Shown: piece by piece, positions 1-8,042 of the stretch
Position numbering within the stretch: the stretch's first letter is position 1
How the letters are laid out: each line of letters starts with the position of its first letter
Assembly (NCBI RefSeq): GCF_013177735.1
Contig: NZ_WOEZ01000040.1
Coordinates: forward strand, 104,463 to 168,462
Source of the DNA: Paraburkholderia elongata
GTDB taxonomy: Bacteria; Pseudomonadota; Gammaproteobacteria; Burkholderiales; Burkholderiaceae
Reading direction: 5' to 3'
Length of the DNA stretch: 64,000 nucleotides
Notes under the pieces: generated by a model
The model's input: only the letters and a program-made list of their open reading frames with translations
Databases searched by the model: none
What the model was told of the DNA's origin: nothing
Program-made: the position numbers and the translations under genes

Positions 1-2
1 CG

Positions 3-410
3 ATGGCGGTGCCGGCTTCGCTGCTGAGCGGCCTCGGCGCGCCGTTCAATACGCTCGATCTGCAAGGCGACGTGCGCCTCGCATGGTCCGATTGGCGCAG
101 CTTCAATCAGGAGGCGTTCGGCCAGATGACCGTGACCCTGAACGACGTCAGTTCGCGCGTCTCGCTGGTCAAGCCGCTGGGTTCTTATCGGCTGCTGTTC
201 CAGGCGCAGGGTATGTCGTCCACGCTGGATCTGACGACCCTTAAGGGGCCGCTGATGCTGACTGGCAATGGTACGGTGTCGTCAGCCTCGACATCGTTTC
301 ACGGGACGGCGAGCGCCGCCCCGGAAGCGCGCGACAACCTCGCGGGACTGTTGAATCTGTTGGGGCGGCCAAGCGGACCGGATACGGTCGCGTTGACGTT
401 CGTGCACTGA
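3..410 (+). CDS. gspN: type II secretion system protein N (3' part)
   Basis: The last ~135 codons of a gene that begins before the window. The visible protein is beta-strand rich, and its segments on 'LQGDVRLAWSDW' and 'LLNLLGRPSGPDTVALTFVH' resemble the C-terminal part of GspN, an inner-membrane-anchored periplasmic component of the type II secretion machine. In Burkholderiales gspN usually closes the gsp operon, and the strong hairpin directly after the stop fits an operon end here. The first in-frame ATG at position 3 is probably internal. The family call comes from recalled resemblance only, so it is moderately sure. Confidence 0.65.
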   Translation: MAVPASLLSGLGAPFNTLDLQGDVRLAWSDWRSFNQEAFGQMTVTLNDVSSRVSLVKPLGSYRLLFQAQGMSSTLDLTTLKGPLMLTGNGTVSSASTSFHGTASAAPEARDNLAGLLNLLGRPSGPDTVALTFVH

Positions 411-430
411 GGCGCGGGTTGTAAAAAAAG

Positions 431-465
431 AGGCATGGCCGCATTGCGCGGCCATGCCTGTTTTG
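431..465. terminator. bidirectional terminator after gspN
   Basis: A perfect 12-bp stem (431-442 with 448-459, AGGCATGGCCGC) closes a 5-nt loop. It is followed by GTTTTG and preceded by a run of seven A, so it can terminate transcription from either side. It ends the gsp transcript. Confidence 0.85.
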
Positions 466-634
466 ATTTGCTTTGGCGAGTCGTGCGCCTAGTCCTAGTC
501 CCAGCTTTAGCTTCTGAAATTGCTGGAACCCGCATCAGTTGTAGGGTTCGGCAATTTTTTAGTAGTCCTATGTAGCCATGTAATTCACATTATCACCTTG
601 ATTTTTCGCTCATGCTTTGCTTTTATTCGTGTTC

Positions 635-2374
635 ATGTACATCGAACACGTCCCCAACCGCAACTCGCCACCCGCAATCCTGCTGCGCGAGTCCTATCGT
701 GACGGCAACAAGGTCAGGAAGCGCACCCTGGCCAACCTCTCGTCGCTGCCCGCCGAGGTGATCGAGGGCTTGAAGGTCCTGCTACGCGGCGGTGTCGCCG
801 TATCCTCGGTCGATGATGCCTTCGTGATCGAGCGCAGCCTGCCGCACGGGCATGTGGCCGCGGTGCTCGGCGCGGCGCGCGCCTGCGGCGCCGAGCAGTG
901 GTTCGCCACCGCACCCGCCGCGGTGCGCTCCGTGGTCATGGCGCTGCTGGTGGCGCGGGTGGTGTCGCCCGCCTCCAAGCTCGCCACCCATCGCATGTTG
1001 CGCGACGAGACCGCGACCCACTCGCTGTCGCGGCTGCTGGAGCTGGGGGAAGTCGACCTCGAGCAGGTCTATGCCGCCCTCGACTGGCTGGGAGAGGCTC
1101 AGGCGGGCATCGAGAAGCGCCTCGCCCGCCAGCATCTGGCCGGTAGTACGCTGGTGCTCTACGACCTCACTTCGACATGGGTGACCGGACGCTGCTGCGA
1201 GCTCGCGGCGCACGGCTACAGCCGCGATGGCAAGCGTGACGACCCGCAGATCGTGTTCGGGCTGGTCTGCACGTCTGAAGGCATCCCGGTGGCGGTCGAA
1301 GTCTTCGCCGGCAACACCGCCGATCCCGCGACCGTGGCATCTCAGGTGGAGAAGCTCAAAGACCGTTATGGGATCGACAAGCTCGCCTGGGTAGGCGACC
1401 GGGGCATGCTCACGCAGGCACGTATCGACACGGTGTTGCGCCCGGCCGGGCTGGACTGGGTGAGCAGCCTGCGCGCGCCGCAGATGGCCGCGCTCGCCCA
1501 GGAGAAGGGACCCTTCCAGCCGTCGCTGTTCGATGAGCGCAACCTGCTTGAGATGACGAGTGACGCGTTCCCCGGCGAGCGGCTCATCGTGTGTCGCAAT
1601 CCGCTGTTGGCCGAGGAGCGCAGCCGCAAACGCGAGGCGCTGCTGCAGGCCACCGAAGCAGAGCTGATGAAGATAGCCGAAGCGACCTCGCGCGTGCGCA
1701 ACCGGCTCAAGGGTACCGAAGCGATTGCCTTGCGCGTGGGCCGGGTCATCGATCACTTCAAGATGGCCAAGCACTTCGAGTTGAGCATCACCGACTCGAG
1801 CTTTAGCTGGGAGCGCAAGACGGTGCAGATCCAGCAGGAGGCCGCACTTGATGGTCTGTATGTGGTGCGTACGAGTCTGCCGGCAGCGGCTCTGTCAGCC
1901 GAGGCGGCCGTGACGGCCTACAAGGGCCTGGCAGTCGTGGAGCGGGCCTTCCGTTCGCTCAAGACGGTCGACCTGCAGGTGCGGCCCGTGTTCCATTGGA
2001 ACGCCGGGCGCGTGCGCGCGCATGTCTTTCTGTGCATGCTCGCTTACTACGTCGAGTGGCACATGCGCGAGAAGTTAAAGCCGATGCTGTTTGACGATGA
2101 ATATGTCGAACAGGCACGCGCTAGCCGCGCGTCGCCGGTGGCCAAGGCACGACGTTCGGACCAGGCGAAAGCCAAGGACGCCACCAGGCTTGGCGAGGAC
2201 GGTTTGCCGGTCCATAGCTTCCGCACCTTGCTCGATGATCTGGCCACGCTCGCGTACAACGTCTGTCATACGCCACTCAATCCTGAGGCCAGGATCGTCA
2301 TGATCACGCGGCCGACGCCCATTCAGGAAAAAGCCTTCCGCCTGCTGAACGTCAACCCTGCCTGTACCCAGTAA
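635..2374 (+). CDS. IS1634-type (IS4 superfamily) transposase
   Basis: A 579-aa DDE transposase. Visible landmarks are the N-terminal segment 'RESYRDGNKVRKRTLANLSSLP' typical of IS1634 proteins, the first catalytic block 'LVLYDLTSTW', the second block 'LAWVGDRGML', and the C-terminal Y-R-E-like block 'GLAVVERAFRSLKTVDLQVRPVFHW'. The ATG at 635 is preferred over an in-frame TTG at 617. The ORF looks intact, so the element may be active. No convincing terminal inverted repeats could be found in 460-634 or 2375-2443. A 7-bp hairpin (TTCGCAC/GTGCGAA, 2385-2406) lies just after the stop. The element separates the gsp operon from the efflux gene cluster. Confidence 0.85.
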   Translation: MYIEHVPNRNSPPAILLRESYRDGNKVRKRTLANLSSLPAEVIEGLKVLLRGGVAVSSVDDAFVIERSLPHGHVAAVLGAARACGAEQWFATAPAAVRSVVMALLVARVVSPASKLATHRMLRDETATHSLSRLLELGEVDLEQVYAALDWLGEAQAGIEKRLARQHLAGSTLVLYDLTSTWVTGRCCELAAHGYSRDGKRDDPQIVFGLVCTSEGIPVAVEVFAGNTADPATVASQVEKLKDRYGIDKLAWVGDRGMLTQARIDTVLRPAGLDWVSSLRAPQMAALAQEKGPFQPSLFDERNLLEMTSDAFPGERLIVCRNPLLAEERSRKREALLQATEAELMKIAEATSRVRNRLKGTEAIALRVGRVIDHFKMAKHFELSITDSSFSWERKTVQIQQEAALDGLYVVRTSLPAAALSAEAAVTAYKGLAVVERAFRSLKTVDLQVRPVFHWNAGRVRAHVFLCMLAYYVEWHMREKLKPMLFDDEYVEQARASRASPVAKARRSDQAKAKDATRLGEDGLPVHSFRTLLDDLATLAYNVCHTPLNPEARIVMITRPTPIQEKAFRLLNVNPACTQ

Positions 2375-2443
2375 ACATCCCGCCTTCGCACACATAAGAG
2401 TGCGAAATCAATAGCTTATGTTTCGGCATGGTCAAAGTTCGGC

Positions 2444-4012
2444 CTAGTTGCTCTGCGCCGGCTGCGACGTGGCTCCGCTTTGCGCCACCGGTGTCGCCGA
2501 CGCTGCCGGCAGCGGCGCGGGCGCCGCCACACCGCCTGTTTCGCGGTTCATTTGCGACGCTTCCCACCCACCGCCGAGCGCCTTCACCAGACCCACCGAC
2601 GACACCATCCGCTGCCCGGCGATGTTCTCAAGCTTCTGTTCAGCGAGGAAGGCGGTGGTCTGCGCGGTCAGCACGTTGACGTAGCCGACCGTGCCCGCCT
2701 TGTATTCGTTCGTGACGATGGCCAGCGCCTGACGCGCTGAATCCACCGCTTGCTGTTGCACGACGATTTCCTGTTCGAGAATGCGCTGCGAGGCGAGATT
2801 GTCCTCGACGTCCTGGAACGCCGCCAGAATCGTTTGACGATACGTCGCGACGTTCTGGTCGTAGGTAGCGCGCGCGGCTTCGGTCTTTGCCTCACGTAGG
2901 CCGGCGTCGAAGATCGTGGCGGCAAGTTGCGGGCCGAGCGTCCAGAATCGCGACGGCGCGGTCAGCAATTGCGAGAACACCGAGCTCTGGAAACCGCCGG
3001 TGGCCGACAGCGTCAGCGTCGGGAAGAACGCGGCGATCGCGACGCCGATCTGTTCGTTCGCCGCCGCGGCCTTGCGCTCGGCCGATGCGATATCCGGGCG
3101 CCGCTCGAGCAATGCCGACGGCATCTGCGCGGGAACGGCGGGCGGTGTGGCGGTGAGCGGCATTGGCGCAATCGAGAAAGTCGAGGCCGGTTCGCCGACG
3201 AGTACGGCGATCGCATGCTCGTCCAGCGCGCGCTGCACGCCATTGTCGATTGCGGCCGCTTGTGCCGATTGCAACTGCGTTTGCGCCTGAATCACGTCGG
3301 AACGTGCGGCGACGCCTGCCGCGTACTGGTTCTGCGTGAGCTGCAGCGAGCGCCCATAGGCCGCGACGGTGTCGTCGAGCAGCTTCTGGGTGGCGTCGAG
3401 CGAGCGCAGCGAGAAATAGGTTTGCGCGAGCGTGGCCTGGGCGGACAGCCGCGCATTCGCCAGATCGGCCGCGGCGCCCTGCTGGCCGGCCTTCTGCGCA
3501 TTCACCGAACGCGTGACCGAGCCCCACAGATCCGGCTCCCAGCTTGCGTCGAGTTGCAGGTTAAAGCTGTTGCTGATGCCGGAGCGGCTCGAGGCGGTGG
3601 TCGAGGAGCCACTGGACGACGAGCCGGTGCCGGAGCGCGTGGCGCCTGCCGATGCACCGACGGTCGGGAAATACGCCGCGCGCGCCTCGCCGACCAGCGC
3701 ACGTGCCTGGCGATAGGCGGCGGCAAATTGGGCGATGGTCTGGTTCGAAGCGTTCAGCTTGTCTTCGAGCGCGTTGAGTTGCGGGTCTTCGTAGATGGTC
3801 CACCAGTCGCCGCGGTCTTGCTGGTCGGCCGGCTGGGCGACTTTCCAGCCGGGCACGGCTTCCTTGTAGGAAGCGGGGATCTCAGCCGCGGGCCGCTTGT
3901 AGTCGGGGCCGACCACACAACCGGCCAGCAGGGTGGCGAAGGCCGCTGCTACCGCGATAGTCAGGGCGCGGGGCGCAAGCGTCCGCGCGCGCGAGATTCG
4001 ATCAAACTGCAT
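2444..4012 (-). CDS. RND/MFS-type efflux outer membrane lipoprotein (NodT/OprM family)
   Basis: A 522-aa TolC-like outer-membrane channel of a tripartite drug exporter. The N-terminus has a signal peptide ending in the lipobox LLAGC, and the mature protein begins CVVGPDYKRP, the hallmark of the NodT/OprM class. Two OEP repeats follow, with the typical 'LLERRPDIASAERKAAAANEQIGVA' region in the middle. An AGAAGGAA Shine-Dalgarno sits about 8 bp before the ATG at 4012, so the in-frame start further upstream is not used. The last ~35 residues are Ala/Pro-rich. It is divergent from the MarR/EmrB pair, which suggests a common export system, though no EmrA-type adaptor is present. Confidence 0.92.
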   Translation of the reverse strand: MQFDRISRARTLAPRALTIAVAAAFATLLAGCVVGPDYKRPAAEIPASYKEAVPGWKVAQPADQQDRGDWWTIYEDPQLNALEDKLNASNQTIAQFAAAYRQARALVGEARAAYFPTVGASAGATRSGTGSSSSGSSTTASSRSGISNSFNLQLDASWEPDLWGSVTRSVNAQKAGQQGAAADLANARLSAQATLAQTYFSLRSLDATQKLLDDTVAAYGRSLQLTQNQYAAGVAARSDVIQAQTQLQSAQAAAIDNGVQRALDEHAIAVLVGEPASTFSIAPMPLTATPPAVPAQMPSALLERRPDIASAERKAAAANEQIGVAIAAFFPTLTLSATGGFQSSVFSQLLTAPSRFWTLGPQLAATIFDAGLREAKTEAARATYDQNVATYRQTILAAFQDVEDNLASQRILEQEIVVQQQAVDSARQALAIVTNEYKAGTVGYVNVLTAQTTAFLAEQKLENIAGQRMVSSVGLVKALGGGWEASQMNRETGGVAAPAPLPAASATPVAQSGATSQPAQSN

Positions 4013-4195
4013 GCAATAGATTCCTTCTGGACGCCGCAGCGCGGCCGACGGCGGCACTGTCGACCGGGCGAGATCATGGCTCTACCAGAATGTTAGCGTA
4101 GGGGGCCGCAGGGGCGCGGGAAACTGAAAGGGTAATGCGGGGGCAGGCGGAGGTGTGTTACTTAGGGTGTCGGGATGGTTACGTGCTGTTACGGA

Positions 4196-4381
4196 TCAGA
4201 CGCGTGAGCGCCGATGCTCCACCCACGCAAGCGCCGCGACCCCCACCGATCCACCGGGCAGTACGAACAGGACGGCGAACAACGCCAGTTTCCACCAGCG
4301 ATGCGGCCCTTGAAAGCTGCTTAGCGCGGAATCGGTCAGGGAGCGGCTCAAGCCGCCAAGGGTGTTTTTGAGGTACAGCAT
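4196..4381 (-). CDS. small single-span membrane protein
   Basis: A 61-aa protein of unknown function. The central segment (about residues 30-52, 'LALFAVLFVLPGGSVGVAALAW') is a clear membrane helix, followed by a short basic tail. An AAGGA ribosome site lies about 9 bp before the ATG at 4381. A consensus-like sigma70 promoter about 100 bp upstream (4480-4508) points at it. I do not recognise a named family. It lies between the efflux lipoprotein and the marR gene. Confidence 0.6.
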   Translation of the reverse strand: MLYLKNTLGGLSRSLTDSALSSFQGPHRWWKLALFAVLFVLPGGSVGVAALAWVEHRRSRV

Positions 4382-4479
4382 CGGGGAAATCCTTTTCGCA
4401 CGGCGCCATTGCGGCGTGCAGACAAGCGGTCAGAACATGGTCTCGGGTGGCGCGGGTCGCGCGTAACTCGTTGCCTACA

Positions 4480-4508
4480 ATAATATTGACTATGCAATCA
4501 AATTTCAA
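4480..4508 (-). promoter_or_regulatory. sigma70 promoter for the small membrane protein
   Basis: On the minus strand TTGAAA (4503-4508) and TATTAT (4480-4485) are separated by exactly 17 bp. The -10 is about 100 bp from the start codon at 4381. The stretch is AT-rich compared with its surroundings. Confidence 0.6.
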
Positions 4509-4573
4509 GATACTTTGCTTCGCGCGCAAGGGTAGTGTTGTTTTTGCGCCGTTCGCGCTACGCGAAATCCAGT

Positions 4574-4601
4574 TTGACTTGTCTGCCTAGGCAGCTAGAA
4601 T
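4574..4601 (+). promoter_or_regulatory. marR promoter with palindromic operator in the spacer
   Basis: TTGACT (4574-4579) and TAGAAT (4596-4601) are separated by 16 bp. The spacer contains a perfect 12-bp palindrome, CTGCCTAGGCAG (4583-4594). A repressor dimer bound there would block RNA polymerase. The first gene downstream is a MarR protein, so autoregulation is the natural inference. Confidence 0.7.
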
Positions 4602-4633
4602 TCGTTCTGCTTGGCGATGTTTTCGGATACACG

Positions 4634-5176
4634 ATGACTGACGGCCCCTACAAAGCGGACGCGACTCACCTCGAATCGAGTCTTGGCTATTACCTGACGA
4701 AAGCGCGAAACGTGCTTGTCGAGCGGATGGACCGTGCGGTCAAACCGTTGGGACTCACCGCCCAGCAGATCGGCGTGATTCTGCTGTTGTCCGCGCAACG
4801 CGCGAGCACACCGTTCGAGTTGTCGCGCGTCATGTCATACGACAGCGGATCGATGACACGTCTGCTCGATCGCCTTGAAAAGAAAGGCTTTGTCGTGCGC
4901 ACGCGCAGCGACGCCGACCGCCGGATGGTCAAGCTGGAGCTGACGCCGCAGGGCCACGAAGCCGCGCAGCAATTGCCCAGTCTGGGCGCCGCCGTGCTGA
5001 ACGAGCAGTTGCGCGGATTTTCCGCCGCGGACCACGCTGCCCTGCTCGACCTGCTCGGCCGTTTCATCGCGAACGGCATCGGCGAGGGAGCAAGCGCCTG
5101 TTGCAGACTCGGACCGTCGCAGGAATCGGTGGAAGCATCGCCCGAAGAGTCGTCGTCAGATCACGGCGGGCAGTAA
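4634..5176 (+). CDS. MarR family transcriptional regulator
   Basis: A 180-aa winged-helix repressor. It has the MarR core: the helix region 'LTAQQIGVILLLSAQ', the recognition helix 'FELSRVMSYDSGSMTRLLDRLEKKGFVVR' and the wing 'RSDADRRMVKLELTPQG'. The ATG at 4634 gives the usual family length; an upstream in-frame start would read through the promoter. Such regulators respond to phenolic or lipophilic compounds and control the neighbouring exporter. The EmrB-type gene begins 135 bp downstream on the same strand, and a palindromic operator overlaps its own promoter. Confidence 0.9.
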   Translation: MTDGPYKADATHLESSLGYYLTKARNVLVERMDRAVKPLGLTAQQIGVILLLSAQRASTPFELSRVMSYDSGSMTRLLDRLEKKGFVVRTRSDADRRMVKLELTPQGHEAAQQLPSLGAAVLNEQLRGFSAADHAALLDLLGRFIANGIGEGASACCRLGPSQESVEASPEESSSDHGGQ

Positions 5177-5311
5177 CCAAGAGGCGTTTTTGAAAGCGCC
5201 ATCGTTTGAAGATGTCTGTCTGGGCAGAGGGTGATCCGGCATGTAAGCGCGCCATTCGGAGGGTGCGATAAAGCTGCCGCGACAAGCTTTCCCAGTTGAG
5301 GAGAAACACAC

Positions 5312-6874
5312 ATGGCTGCTACGGCTCCCGCCGAAGCCCTACCTGCCGCCGAACCCGCTCAGCTCAAAGGCGGGGCGCTGGCGTTGCTCACCGTCGGTCT
5401 CGCGCTCGGCACGTTCATGGAAGTGCTCGATACATCGATCGCGAACGTTGCCGTGCCGACCATTTCCGGCAGCCTTGGCGTGGCGACCAGTCAGGGGACC
5501 TGGGTCATCTCATCGTATTCCGTGGCCTCGGCGATCGCGGTGCCGCTGACCGGCTGGCTTGCGCGGCGTGTCGGCGAGGTGAGGCTGTTCACGCTGTCCG
5601 TTCTGCTGTTCACGATCGCCTCGGCGCTGTGCGGCTTCGCGCACAACTTCGAGTCGCTGATCGCGTTCCGGCTTCTGCAAGGACTCGTCTCCGGGCCGAT
5701 GGTGCCGCTCTCGCAGACGATTCTGATGCGCTCATACCCACCGGAAAAGCGCGGGCTCGCGCTCGGCCTCTGGGCGATGACCGTGATCTGCGCGCCAATT
5801 TTCGGGCCCGTGATGGGCGGCTATATCACCGACAACTACACGTGGCCGTGGATCTTCTATATCAACGTGCCGATCGGGTTGTTCTCGGCGGTGTGCGCGT
5901 TTCTGTTGCTGCGCGGCCGCGAGACCAAGGTCACCAAACAGCGTATCGATGCGATCGGCCTCGCGTTGCTCGTGATCGGCGTGTCGTGCCTGCAGATGGT
6001 GCTCGACCTGGGCAAGGATCGCGACTGGTTCAACTCGACGTTCATCATCACGCTGGCGATCATCGCGGTGGTGTCGATTGCGTTCCTGCTGGTGTGGGAG
6101 ATGACGGATAAGGAACCTGTTGTCGATCTCTCGCTATTCAAGGATCGTAACTTCGCGCTCGGCGTGGTGATTATCTCGTTCGGGTTTATGGCGTTCTTCG
6201 GGTCGGTGGTGATTTTCCCGCTCTGGCTGCAGACGGTGATGGGGTACACCGCGGGGATTGCCGGTTTGGCGACGGCGCCGGTCGGCATTCTTGCGCTGTT
6301 TTTGTCGCCGATGATCGGCAAGAATATGCATCGGCTGAACCTGCGCGTGGTGGCGAGTTTTGCGTTCATCGTGTTTGCGTTCGTGTCGTTCTGGAACTCG
6401 ACTTTTACGCTCGATGTGCCGTTCAATCATGTGATCTGGCCGCGGTTGGTGCAAGGGATTGGGGTTGCTTGCTTCTTTGTGCCAATGACTACGATTACGT
6501 TGTCTAGCGTGTCGGATGATCGGCTTGCTAGTGCTTCTGGTTTGTCGAACTTTTTTCGGACTTTGTCAGGGGCTATTGGGACGGCTGTCAGTACGACTTA
6601 CTGGGAGAACGATACTATCCGCCATCATGCGATGTTGACCGATTCGGTTAATGTCTATGCGGCTAATACCAATGCTTATACCAATGCGTTGGCTGGGATT
6701 GGGCTTTCTGGTGATAGCGTTACCGCTCAGTTGAATCAGGTTGTCACCGCGCAGGCTTATATGATGGCCACTAATGATTTTTTTCGTATTTCTTGTGCGG
6801 GGTTTCTTGTGCTGGCTTTGCTGGTTTGGGTTACTAAGCCTAGGAAGGGGGTTGGGGCTTCTATGGGGCATTGA
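5312..6874 (+). CDS. DHA2 family MFS drug exporter (EmrB/QacA type)
   Basis: A 520-aa, 14-helix proton-driven exporter of the inner membrane. It has the DHA2 motif 'LDTSIANVAVPTISGSLG' in helix 1, 'WVISSYSVASAIAVPLTGWLARRVG' covering motif A, and the motif C region 'ICAPIFGPVMGGYI'. A good ribosome site (GAGGAGA) precedes the ATG. It follows the MarR gene, and a NodT-type channel is divergent upstream, but the EmrA periplasmic adaptor usual for this class is missing. From about 6430 to the stop, codon choice shifts strongly to G/T-ending codons (GGG, GTT, GCT, CTT) while the protein stays family-like. Confidence 0.93.
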   Translation: MAATAPAEALPAAEPAQLKGGALALLTVGLALGTFMEVLDTSIANVAVPTISGSLGVATSQGTWVISSYSVASAIAVPLTGWLARRVGEVRLFTLSVLLFTIASALCGFAHNFESLIAFRLLQGLVSGPMVPLSQTILMRSYPPEKRGLALGLWAMTVICAPIFGPVMGGYITDNYTWPWIFYINVPIGLFSAVCAFLLLRGRETKVTKQRIDAIGLALLVIGVSCLQMVLDLGKDRDWFNSTFIITLAIIAVVSIAFLLVWEMTDKEPVVDLSLFKDRNFALGVVIISFGFMAFFGSVVIFPLWLQTVMGYTAGIAGLATAPVGILALFLSPMIGKNMHRLNLRVVASFAFIVFAFVSFWNSTFTLDVPFNHVIWPRLVQGIGVACFFVPMTTITLSSVSDDRLASASGLSNFFRTLSGAIGTAVSTTYWENDTIRHHAMLTDSVNVYAANTNAYTNALAGIGLSGDSVTAQLNQVVTAQAYMMATNDFFRISCAGFLVLALLVWVTKPRKGVGASMGH

Positions 6875-6952
6875 GGTGTTTTTTGCCTGTGCGGCGCTTG
6901 GTTGTCTGTGTGCCTATGGCGTTGGCCTTTCCTTGATTTGATATTGGTCTAT

Positions 6953-7145
6953 TAGCGTCGCCCCTGTGCGGGGCAGGCACTTACTTTCTTTGCCGCCGCA
7001 AAGAAAGTAAGCAAAGAAAGCGGCTCACACCGCAAATTCTTAAGCGGGTCCCCTGGCTTGGAGGGGGCAGTGGAGCATCTGGAATCCGCGCCCTCGCACA
7101 TTCGGCGTGAGTGACACAGCAGTCATTCTTCCGGCGGCGCTTCGC
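6953..7145. repeat. intergenic repeat with 14-bp hairpin (Burkholderiaceae-type repeated element)
   Basis: This fills the 6875-7269 gap. It begins with a CCCC/GGGG mini-hairpin (6961-6973). A perfect 14-bp stem follows: 6980-6993 paired with 6998-7011, CTTACTTTCTTTGC, with a 4-nt loop. About 130 bp of further conserved-looking sequence comes after it. From memory this pattern recurs between genes in Paraburkholderia genomes; no second copy was noticed in this window. No coding potential was seen in it. Confidence 0.6.
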
Positions 7146-7269
7146 GCGCCGAAGCGTACTTCTTAAAACTACCCACCGCGTTTGTGCACGGTAGGTTACT
7201 CAATGTCACGCTCGCGTTTCATGCGTGAGCGCTTTCTCCTCGCCGACTGCGTTATCGTTTTCCCCTTCC

Positions 7270-7770
7270 TCACTGCGTTACCGCTTCCCCACCCGCTCCC
7301 GGGATCGATTGTCCCGACGCCTCCGGGTGCATCTCCGTCGGCGCTGGTCGCGATGGTTTCTCGCCGCTCTGCGGCGCGCCCGCCGCTGTGCCTCGTACGA
7401 ATTGCTTGAAGTCGGCGCCCGCCTGCCATGGGTTCGGCGTGCAACCCATCGATCCATCACAATGCGCCGCGAAACCAATCGTTGCCGTGCCGTCCGGGTT
7501 CGGTGTGCGCGTAATCTCGTACGCGAGTGCCCGCTTGCCGCCGTCCGGGCCCGCAGTCTGGATCAACGTGGCAGTCGCGGATTCGATCTTGTACTTCGAA
7601 TGGCCCGCTACCCATGTCTGCGCACGCTGCCACCAGACATCACACTCGGCTTTGGTCGAACACGTCAACGGCGTGGTCGCGATCTGCATGACGTCCGGAT
7701 CGACCTGCCCCTGCGTCGAACATCCCGCCGCCGTCGCCAGACACACTACGACCAACAGACCTTTTTTCAT
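7270..7770 (-). CDS. putative lipoprotein of unknown function
   Basis: A 166-aa exported lipoprotein. A short basic start and hydrophobic stretch 'MKKGLLVVVCLATAAGC' ends in the lipobox TAAGC. The mature part contains 'CSTKAECDVWWQRAQTW' and ends in a Pro/Gly-rich tail. The ATG at 7770 is chosen because GGGAGG sits about 9 bp upstream. Similar 'AECDVWWQRA' proteins occur widely as hypotheticals in Burkholderia; no biochemical role can be assigned. It lies alone between the repeat element and the gshA terminator. Confidence 0.75.
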   Translation of the reverse strand: MKKGLLVVVCLATAAGCSTQGQVDPDVMQIATTPLTCSTKAECDVWWQRAQTWVAGHSKYKIESATATLIQTAGPDGGKRALAYEITRTPNPDGTATIGFAAHCDGSMGCTPNPWQAGADFKQFVRGTAAGAPQSGEKPSRPAPTEMHPEASGQSIPGAGGEAVTQ

Positions 7771-7925
7771 CACGTTGAAGCCTCCCTCTTTGGAGCGGGT
7801 CATGTAAGTTGGACCGCATCCCCGGCAAGGTGTTTCATACGCATCAGCCAATCGTCAAAACGTTTGGGAATTTTGCCGGTATGGTCAGGCCTCCAGCATC
7901 GCTTTGCGCAGAGGTTACTGTGCGC

Positions 7926-7954
7926 AACAAAAAAAGCGGCCTCCAAGGCCGCTT
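7926..7954 (-). terminator. gshA terminator
   Basis: An 8-bp stem (AAGCGGCC 7934-7941 with 7947-7954) is followed on the minus strand by a run of T. It lies about 90 bp after the gshA stop. A second, unrelated hairpin with an 11-bp stem (7973-7983 with 7990-8000) sits between it and the gene. Confidence 0.8.
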
Positions 7955-8042
7955 CCTGCTTCACGAATGAAAATGCCGTTCAGTGTTAGCTGAACGGCAT
8001 TAGCCCCCAGGGCCACTTTTTCCGGCGCTACCTACTTCGTCT

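Noticed and set aside
2927..4096. A 389-codon frame opposite the efflux lipoprotein gene
   Set aside because: Arg-rich shadow frame; the minus-strand gene has signal peptide, lipobox and ribosome site.
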